Shown: one piece after another, positions 16,685-22,159 of the stretch | Numbering within the stretch: the first letter of the stretch is position 1 | Layout of the letters: each line of letters opens with the position of its first letter | Assembly: GCA_025201865.1 (NCBI GenBank) | Contig: MU602894.1 | Location: 1 to 22,159 of the forward strand | Origin: Ramicandelaber brevisporus | Lineage: Eukaryota > Kickxellomycota > Ramicandelaberales > Ramicandelaberaceae | Reading direction: 5' to 3' | DNA: 22,159 nucleotides | Notes under the pieces: model-generated | Database searches by the model: none | Seen by the model: only the letters and a program-made list of their open reading frames with translations | Told to the model about the DNA's origin: nothing | Program-made: the position numbers and the translations under genes

Positions 16685-19504
16685 TTAGAGATGTTTAGTG
16701 ATGACATTCGCTAGCTCATGGATGGAATCTGGAAGCTGTTTAACTGAACCGAAAGCGCTTGCTTTGCCACCGCCGCCTTTACCGCCAAGTTGCTGGGCAA
16801 CCTTCTTCATGACAACACCGACGTTAATCTTGGCAGAAGCGGAAGCAGGTGCTGCCATCATGATTGAGTGGCGTGTCTTCGAATAGATTACACACAGTGC
16901 ATTTGGGTGTTTCAGTGCAAGAGACTTGGCTCGTCTTTCGACCAAGTCTTGGTCGTACAATGCACCAACGTCCTCAATGACAACCTTGCCATCGTCTGTG
17001 ACATGCTGCGGACCAAGTGCAGGCAGCTCGGCCATTGCTTGCTTCAACTGTTTCAACTCGGAATTAGCAGCTGCAAAGTCACTTGCCATCTTCTTCACAT
17101 TGTCGCCCATCTTGGCCGGAGTGCACTTGAGAACTGTGGCAGCCAGCTCTGCATTGGCGTGAGACTGTTCAAGCAGCATCTTTGCACATGCCCTTCCAGC
17201 CACAGCCTCAATACGACGAGTGCCGGCAGCAACCGCAGTAGACCCAGTAATCCGGAATGGAAACACTTCGCCAGTGCTTCTCACATGAGTTCCACCGCAA
17301 AACTCTGTTGAGAAATCACCAGTCGACAGCACACGCACTTCAGAGCCGTACTTTTCAGAGAATGCGGCAATCGCACCAATGTTCTGGGCTTGCTCGAGTG
17401 GCATTACCTGGGCAGTTACTGGCAGATCCATCGCGGCAATCTCATTGACTCGAGCTTCAATCTGGCGTAGCTGGTACTCATCGACAAATGAGTGGGTGAA
17501 ATCAAACCGCAGACGGTCAGGTTCAACACTGGAACCGGCTTGTAGTATGGATGGACCAAGAACTTCGCGAAGAGCAGCATTCAATAAGTGAGTGGCAGTA
17601 TGGTGCTCAGCGAGACGAGAGCGGCGAACAGTGTCGACTGATGCAGTGACGTGCATTCCATCAGTCAACTCGTAGTTCAAGCCATCAGCGTGCTCAACTT
17701 GGATTGCAATACCACCGGGATAAGGCACTCTGACATCGGTGACGCGCCATGTTGTCTCGCTTCCGTCGCCACTCTTTGTAGTGATTGTGCCGTGGTCACA
17801 CGCTTGACCACCGCCATGGCCATAGAATGGACAAGGGCTGATTGCAAGCCAGTACTTGTACTTGGACGCACCATCAACAAAATGAGATGCCACAATGTGA
17901 GATTGAGTTGGTGTAACCAGCTCCTTTGGCGATGCATAGCCAGTAAACACTGGGCAAACTGCAGCACTCTCCCACTCGTTAAACACTGCTTGCATTGCTG
18001 TTGACGAAGATGATGCACTGCTGCTTCCGGATAAGACTTTATTTGCACGCGACCGCTCTTGAGCCTCAATACAGCGTTCATTAAACCGCGCCAAGTCTAC
18101 ATCCCATCCATGCTCTCTTGCAATCATTTCCGTCAAGTCAATTGGGAAGCCATGAGTGTCAAACAGCAAGAATGCCAAATCACCAGAAATTACCCCAGTT
18201 GACGGCTTGCCACCATCAACTGCTGTAAGTGGAGCATTTGCAAATTCAGTTTCCAGGATAGTCAAACCAGTTCGCAGCGCGCCAATAAAGATGCTTTCTT
18301 CGCTACTAATCAGACTCTGAATTGCAGCCATTCGTGATCCAAGTTCTGGGAAGCTGTCATATCCAGCACCACCATTGCTTAGTCCACGAGATGCCAGATT
18401 GCAAACCAAGGGCACAATATCGGCCAGGAATGGCTGATCAACTCCCATCTGTCTGCCAAACTTGAGCGCTCTTCTGATCAATCTTCTCAGTACGTAGCCA
18501 CGTCCATGGTTAGAGGGAATTACACCGTCGCCAATCAGGTAGCAGGCTGCTCTTAGATGGTCTGCAATGACACGGGCTGCGATCACTTCTGCCGGCAGAT
18601 TGTGTACATTCTCAATATGGATGTTCGATCTCACCAGGTTTGGATCTGATTTGCTGGTAATGCTGACGTTGATGGCCGAAGTGAGCCCAGTAAACATGTC
18701 CGTTTCAAAGTTTGAGCTGACACCTTGTACGACAGATGCCAATCTCTCCAAACCCATACCCGTATCCACACACAATGTTGGCAGGTTCTCCAGCTCTCCA
18801 TTCTGCGTTCGATTATATTGCATAAACACCAAGTTCCAAATCTCCAGCCATCTATCCTCTTCATCGACATCTGTTCTCTGCGTATCCCAGTAAATCTCGC
18901 TGCACGGTCCACATGGTCCAACATCGCCCATTGACCAAAAGTTATCCTTTTCGCTCATCTCTACAATCGCATCCTCCGGCAAGCCAATCACTTTTCTCCA
19001 CACTTCCTTCGTCTCACTGTCGCCGTTCAACACACTAACTCTTAAACGTTCCGGTGGTAGCCCGACGTCATCAACCAAGAATCCCCATGCTAGCTTGGCT
19101 GCCGTGTCTTTGCCGTATCCGCCAAAACTAAACATGCCGAGCATTTCAAATAATGTGTGATGTCGTGGAGTTCTGCCAACTTGGTCGAGGTCATTGTGTT
19201 TACCGCCAGCACGCATGCATCGTTGAGCTGTGGCGACTTGGCGAAGACGGCTTGGGACTGCATCAGGTTGGAGGAATGAGGCTTTGAATGGGACCATGCC
19301 AGCATTGGTGAAGAGAAGAGAGTTGTCACCGAGCGGAGGGATCAAGCTGCCAGAGGGTAGAATAGTGTGATTGCGCTGCTCGAAAAAGGTCAAGAAGCGT
19401 GCCCGGAGAGCATCGCCACTGAGCTTTGGAGCAACAGACGAGTATGAACGTCGTGTTGTCGGTCGAGATTGACGACGATGCCTGCTGATCTGCCTCGAGA
19501 TCAT
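16685..19504 (-). CDS. Alanyl-tRNA synthetase, bacterial/mitochondrial type
   Basis: A 939-residue class II synthetase that charges tRNA-Ala. The ATG at 19504 opens an Arg/Ser/Gln-rich, acid-free leader (MISRQISRHRRQSRPTTRRS), a mitochondrial targeting peptide. The catalytic core shows FTNAGMVPFK, VATAQRCMRAGGKHNDLDQVG and HTLFEMLGMFSFGGY, all in the bacterial style. The editing domain has its zinc motifs H635-x3-H639 (HTATH) and C736-x3-H740 (CGGTH). The C-terminal region ends with a Gly/Lys-rich KGGGGKASAFG segment before HL. Many fungi make cytosolic and mitochondrial enzymes from one gene; here the sequence type suggests a dedicated mitochondrial enzyme. An in-frame ATG at 19705 would add 67 hydrophobic residues, but it lies beyond an acceptor-like CCTTTCAG directly before the chosen start, so I rejected it. 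Confidence 0.93.
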   Translation of the reverse strand: MISRQISRHRRQSRPTTRRSYSSVAPKLSGDALRARFLTFFEQRNHTILPSGSLIPPLGDNSLLFTNAGMVPFKASFLQPDAVPSRLRQVATAQRCMRAGGKHNDLDQVGRTPRHHTLFEMLGMFSFGGYGKDTAAKLAWGFLVDDVGLPPERLRVSVLNGDSETKEVWRKVIGLPEDAIVEMSEKDNFWSMGDVGPCGPCSEIYWDTQRTDVDEEDRWLEIWNLVFMQYNRTQNGELENLPTLCVDTGMGLERLASVVQGVSSNFETDMFTGLTSAINVSITSKSDPNLVRSNIHIENVHNLPAEVIAARVIADHLRAACYLIGDGVIPSNHGRGYVLRRLIRRALKFGRQMGVDQPFLADIVPLVCNLASRGLSNGGAGYDSFPELGSRMAAIQSLISSEESIFIGALRTGLTILETEFANAPLTAVDGGKPSTGVISGDLAFLLFDTHGFPIDLTEMIAREHGWDVDLARFNERCIEAQERSRANKVLSGSSSASSSSTAMQAVFNEWESAAVCPVFTGYASPKELVTPTQSHIVASHFVDGASKYKYWLAISPCPFYGHGGGQACDHGTITTKSGDGSETTWRVTDVRVPYPGGIAIQVEHADGLNYELTDGMHVTASVDTVRRSRLAEHHTATHLLNAALREVLGPSILQAGSSVEPDRLRFDFTHSFVDEYQLRQIEARVNEIAAMDLPVTAQVMPLEQAQNIGAIAAFSEKYGSEVRVLSTGDFSTEFCGGTHVRSTGEVFPFRITGSTAVAAGTRRIEAVAGRACAKMLLEQSHANAELAATVLKCTPAKMGDNVKKMASDFAAANSELKQLKQAMAELPALGPQHVTDDGKVVIEDVGALYDQDLVERRAKSLALKHPNALCVIYSKTRHSIMMAAPASASAKINVGVVMKKVAQQLGGKGGGGKASAFGSVKQLPDSIHELANVITKHL

Positions 19505-19840
19505 TTGCTGAAAGGAAAAAAAAATTGACGAGAATTGTTGTTTGTTGGTGTAACACTTTCTGCTGACATTCCTCCCAACAAGAATGGTGAAGTGACTTGA
19601 TGTGTCTAACCATAGAGTAAGTGGGAACAGAATTAAAGGGACAAAGAGAAGATAAGAGAAAGGTTTAGAATTGTGAAAGGTACAAATGGTAACGATTTTA
19701 CACATAGTCGGCTCGCCACATTACAGTGTTGTGATACTGGTTATAATGGCGAATGAATGATATCTGCAAATGCAAATTGAGTCAGCGTTGGATTTGATAG
19801 CACAATTCCGCTACTATTGATGATGTCGGTATCGTATCCA
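19505..19840. other. Spacer between AlaRS and the F-box/LRR gene
   Basis: 336 bases holding the AlaRS leader and promoter and the 3' end of the F-box gene. Apart from the acceptor-like site at 19508-19528, I see nothing definite. Confidence 0.5.
19508..19528 (-). promoter_or_regulatory. Probable 3' splice site just upstream of the AlaRS start
   Basis: The minus strand reads T9, CCTTTCAG, then CAAATG, a pyrimidine tract and CAG placed three bases before the coding ATG. It suggests a 5'-UTR intron. No donor could be assigned with confidence. Confidence 0.45.
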
Positions 19841-20093
19841 TCACTGTAGAGTCCTGTCGATTAGAAGATGAGGATACTTCTCGCTCAATTTGTCAAACAA
19901 TGCCTCTTCAGCCATGTTCTCGTCTTCATCGCTGGCTAAAATTCGAGTATAGTGCAGATGCTCCAAGTTGGGGAATCGACTAACCAATGCAAAAAGATCG
20001 GATTTAGAAATAGCCCTTCCCCAGAATGAGATACTAAAGCAATACACTGATCCATTTGTAACACCGCTATAAGTCATATTATCATCTTCGCTG

Positions 20094-20161
<68 letters not shown>

Positions 20162-21493
20162 GATATCAACATCAATATCCCAGAGATCCCACTCGACAAA
20201 ACGTAGTCTTAAATCAACACTGCGCAAATTAGGAGCATTTTCAATGATTACGTCGAGATCAATGATATCAAAATAGTTATTTCCAGCATCAAGATCCCAT
20301 TCAAGACTGCGAAGGTTTAATAGCTGACTGGCATGACCTACATCAATATCTTCAATGCTACTGGATCCAGATCCAGTGTATGTGAAATTGACGTTGCTAT
20401 ACTCGCCCACGGAAAGCAGCCGGAGATGAGGCATCCGTTGAGCCAGTGTCGGTATATCTAGTCCCATGCATGATTCCTGAATTTCGAGGCTTTGAAGCTG
20501 TGGAAATATACCAGTGTTAAATCTCCAAATCACATCATTACAGTGGCTGATTCTCATAGTTTTAACATTCTCAAACACTCCAGCGAACATTGAAACGTCA
20601 ATATCGTAGTATTCATCGTCAATTCCAGAAAATGAAATTGATCTTAGTACTGGAAACTGTTCTCCACTGAGCTTCATTGGTAAAATGCTAAATTTGCCCT
20701 CATCAGATTCATAAGCTGCTAGACCAAAATTTAGATATTGCAACTTTCTGTATATAACACTACTGTCGTCCGAAAAGACGCCAAAGCCCAAACGTTTCTC
20801 ATCGTTATCTAAAGATCTTTCATCTAAATGGCTAAATTCACTCAGCACTGATGCCAGTTTGATGAGATTGTCTTCCTTAAGTTCCAAGCCATCAGTCACT
20901 GAGAGATCGACTGAGTGTTGCTCTGTATTGTTGATCATTTCTATTAAATCGTCAACCCAGCTTGTGTTGTCACCACTGCTTACGCTTACCTGCCACTCTA
21001 TACTCACAATCTGACTACGTTTTTGTTCAGCTTCGGAGATCCACTTCATTGCTGTAGCTATCACATCAGTATCTTGATCATTTTTAGAGCTTTGAAATCT
21101 GACACAGAGTTTCTGGAGAAGAGGCATCTCATGCATGAATACTTCACTGTTCATTTCACCAAGATCAACATCCAGCTTGACAAGTTTGGACAAGTGCGGC
21201 ATACAAACTTCTGCTCAAGCATCATTGGGAACGAAGAGATTGCGAATCAGGTGACCATATTGAGTCCAAGCACTCTCAGGTGCATTCCAAACTCTACGGT
21301 CTGTGAAAGTGAGGTGGCGCCAGATACGACCAGCAAATACCTCATGGAATGTGCTGTTGACCGTTAAAATAGAAACAGCCTCGGTACGAGTGAAGAGTAA
21401 TGAGATCTCTTCGAGTAGCTCAGATGGAAGCCAAAAAAGCGGCGAAGAGTCAAGTATAGCGCTGTGGCGACGCTTGAGGGAGACCTCGGTCAT
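19841..21493 (-). pseudogene. F-box / leucine-rich-repeat protein interrupted by one in-frame TGA
   Basis: From the ATG at 21493 the frame encodes an N-terminal F-box: LPSELLEEISLLF, then SILTVNSTFHEVFAGRIWRHL. It continues to a TGA at 21217-21215 (codon 93). The same frame continues without a shift for 457 more codons to the TGA at 19841. The later part shows irregular leucine-rich repeats (MPHLSKLVKLDVDL, FPQLQSLEIQESCMGLDIP, RMPHLRLLSVGEY, ASQLLNLRSLEWDLD, NAPNLRSVDLRLRF, FPNLEHLHYTRI) and a poly-Asp run. F-box/LRR proteins usually choose substrates for SCF ubiquitin ligases. The reading frame is intact on both sides, so the stop is recent, a sequencing error, read through, or removed by splicing. 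A 45-base GTCACC...GAGCAG segment spanning it would keep frame but is short with a weak donor. A TGG Trp codon is one base away. Confidence 0.8.
20094..20160 (+). repeat. (TCA)n trinucleotide repeat encoding poly-Asp
   Basis: About 22 perfect TCA units. On the minus strand they encode an uninterrupted Asp run in the acidic region of the LRR part, flanked by Asp/Glu-rich sequence. The repeat is probably length-variable between strains. Confidence 0.9.
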
Positions 21494-21604
21494 CTTGAGC
21501 TGGATCTTGCTGCGATCTCGAAGTTTGGTTTACAAGTTGATCTTGTCGAAGGAGAGTGATATGTTTTGTGAGAAGCAGACTGCGGAGAAGATAAGAAAAT
21601 GAGG

Positions 21605-21860
21605 CTTGATACCGGAGAGTCACGGAATCATCTGGCTGCAAGTTTAGATCCAAAAAATAAAGCGACGGTTCTGATGATGATGACGCAGAGACAATTAGAC
21701 ACTGGATCAGTCTAAGGTTGCACAATGCTGATAGTGGACTACGAGAGACAGGCACTGTCTCTGAACATCACAAAGTGAACTCTTTGTTTCTGTGATCACC
21801 ACAGATTCAACATCGTATAAATCGTACATGCAAGCAATCCTGAGCTGCTCCGACTTTAAG
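21605..21860 (-). pseudogene. Possible decayed coding remnant upstream of the F-box gene
   Basis: Two minus-strand stretches in different frames read like protein but lack starts and continuity. About 21860-21710 gives ILLKSEQLRIACMYDLYD and VESVVIT. About 21755-21605 gives LSALCNLRLIQCLIVS and SLYFLDLNLQPDDS. Their leucine pattern is compatible with the C-terminal part of another LRR protein. Frame breaks and stops separate them. Chance open frames are a real alternative, and no family match is claimed. Confidence 0.22.
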
Positions 21861-22118
21861 AGGATGTCATTTCTGTTCACTTTTTATCAAATGATGTGAC
21901 ATGAATAAGGATTTCCCACACTCTGCAATGTACATTTGTGAAGTTCTCACAGCAAAGCCATCACACTCTCCCAGTCTCATCGGGAGAACCGTTGTTAGTG
22001 TGGCTCACTTGCGCTCTACCTTCTACTCGAGCTGCCTGTACTCCTCCCCGCCTCGTTCTTCTCCTTTCTACTCCACTTTCCAACACATACTACCAGCAAC
22101 ACACAAAACCACTCCAAG
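21861..22118 (+). promoter_or_regulatory. Upstream region and C/T-rich leader of the right-edge secreted protein gene
   Basis: The last ~100 bases before the ATG at 22119 are C/T-rich, then A/C-rich (CCACTCCAAG before ATG). This resembles the leader of the endoglycoceramidase gene. I see no clear TATA box. Confidence 0.4.
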
Positions 22119-22159
22119 ATGAAGCTTGCTGCCGCTGCTGTTGCTACTGTTCTGGCATC
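22119..22159 (+). CDS. Start of a secreted protein gene, cut by the right edge
   Basis: Only 13 codons are visible: MKLAAAAVATVLA, a typical signal-peptide beginning with a Lys followed by an Ala/Val/Leu core. The Kozak-like context (CCAAGATG) and the C/T-rich leader support a real start. The product cannot be identified. Confidence 0.6.
   Translation, partial: MKLAAAAVATVLA

Noticed and set aside
19505-19705. 67-residue N-terminal extension of AlaRS from the ATG at 19705
   Set aside because: It is hydrophobic, unlike a targeting peptide, and a splice-acceptor-like CCTTTCAG lies just before the ATG at 19504, which gives a typical mitochondrial presequence.

Overview
The window is nuclear DNA of a compact, intron-poor eukaryote, most likely an early-diverging fungus (Zoopagomycota/Kickxellomycotina-like). 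Taxonomy is inferred from gene content: a Sip5-type RING protein, a Caf120/Skg3-type PH protein, F-box/LRR genes, very long single-exon ORFs rich in Gln, Asn, Ser and Thr runs, and splice acceptors mostly close to start codons. No tRNA, rRNA, CRISPR array or prokaryotic operon was seen.

Layout. (1) 1-3377, minus: a giant ORF of at least 1125 codons, still open at the left edge. Its C-terminal part carries a D...D...E motif set that I associate with a large, poorly described transposase-like family. (2) 3853-6072, minus: Sip5/DA2-type RING protein with an N-myristoylation motif. (3) 6758-8113, plus: secreted GH5 endoglycoceramidase, divergent from SIP5 across a TATA-containing spacer. (4) 8174-8335, plus: a short orphan fragment with a ubiquitin-interacting-motif-like helix resembling the SIP5 C-terminus. 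(5) 8359-9513, minus: secreted alkaline-phosphatase-fold phosphodiesterase. (6) 9751-13857, minus: 1368-residue double-PH Caf120/Skg3-type protein. (7) 13858-15317: a long spacer with simple repeats and a doubtful small spliced gene. (8) 15318-16175, minus: secreted protein with 22 mature cysteines and six CC pairs. (9) 16685-19504, minus: bacterial/mitochondrial-type alanyl-tRNA synthetase with a targeting peptide. (10) 19841-21493, minus: F-box/LRR gene broken by one in-frame TGA. (11) 21605-21860, minus: possible decayed coding remnant. (12) 22119 to the right edge, plus: first codons of another secreted protein.

The genes do not form one pathway. Three secreted products (endoglycoceramidase, phosphodiesterase, Cys-rich protein) and a fourth starting at the right edge give the region a secretory flavour. 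SIP5, the PH protein and AlaRS are conserved housekeeping or signalling genes. The transposase-like ORF, the F-box gene and the fragments are the dynamic part. The best leads are the transposase-like ORF, the TGA-interrupted F-box gene, the orphan UIM-like fragment and the CC-pair secreted protein.
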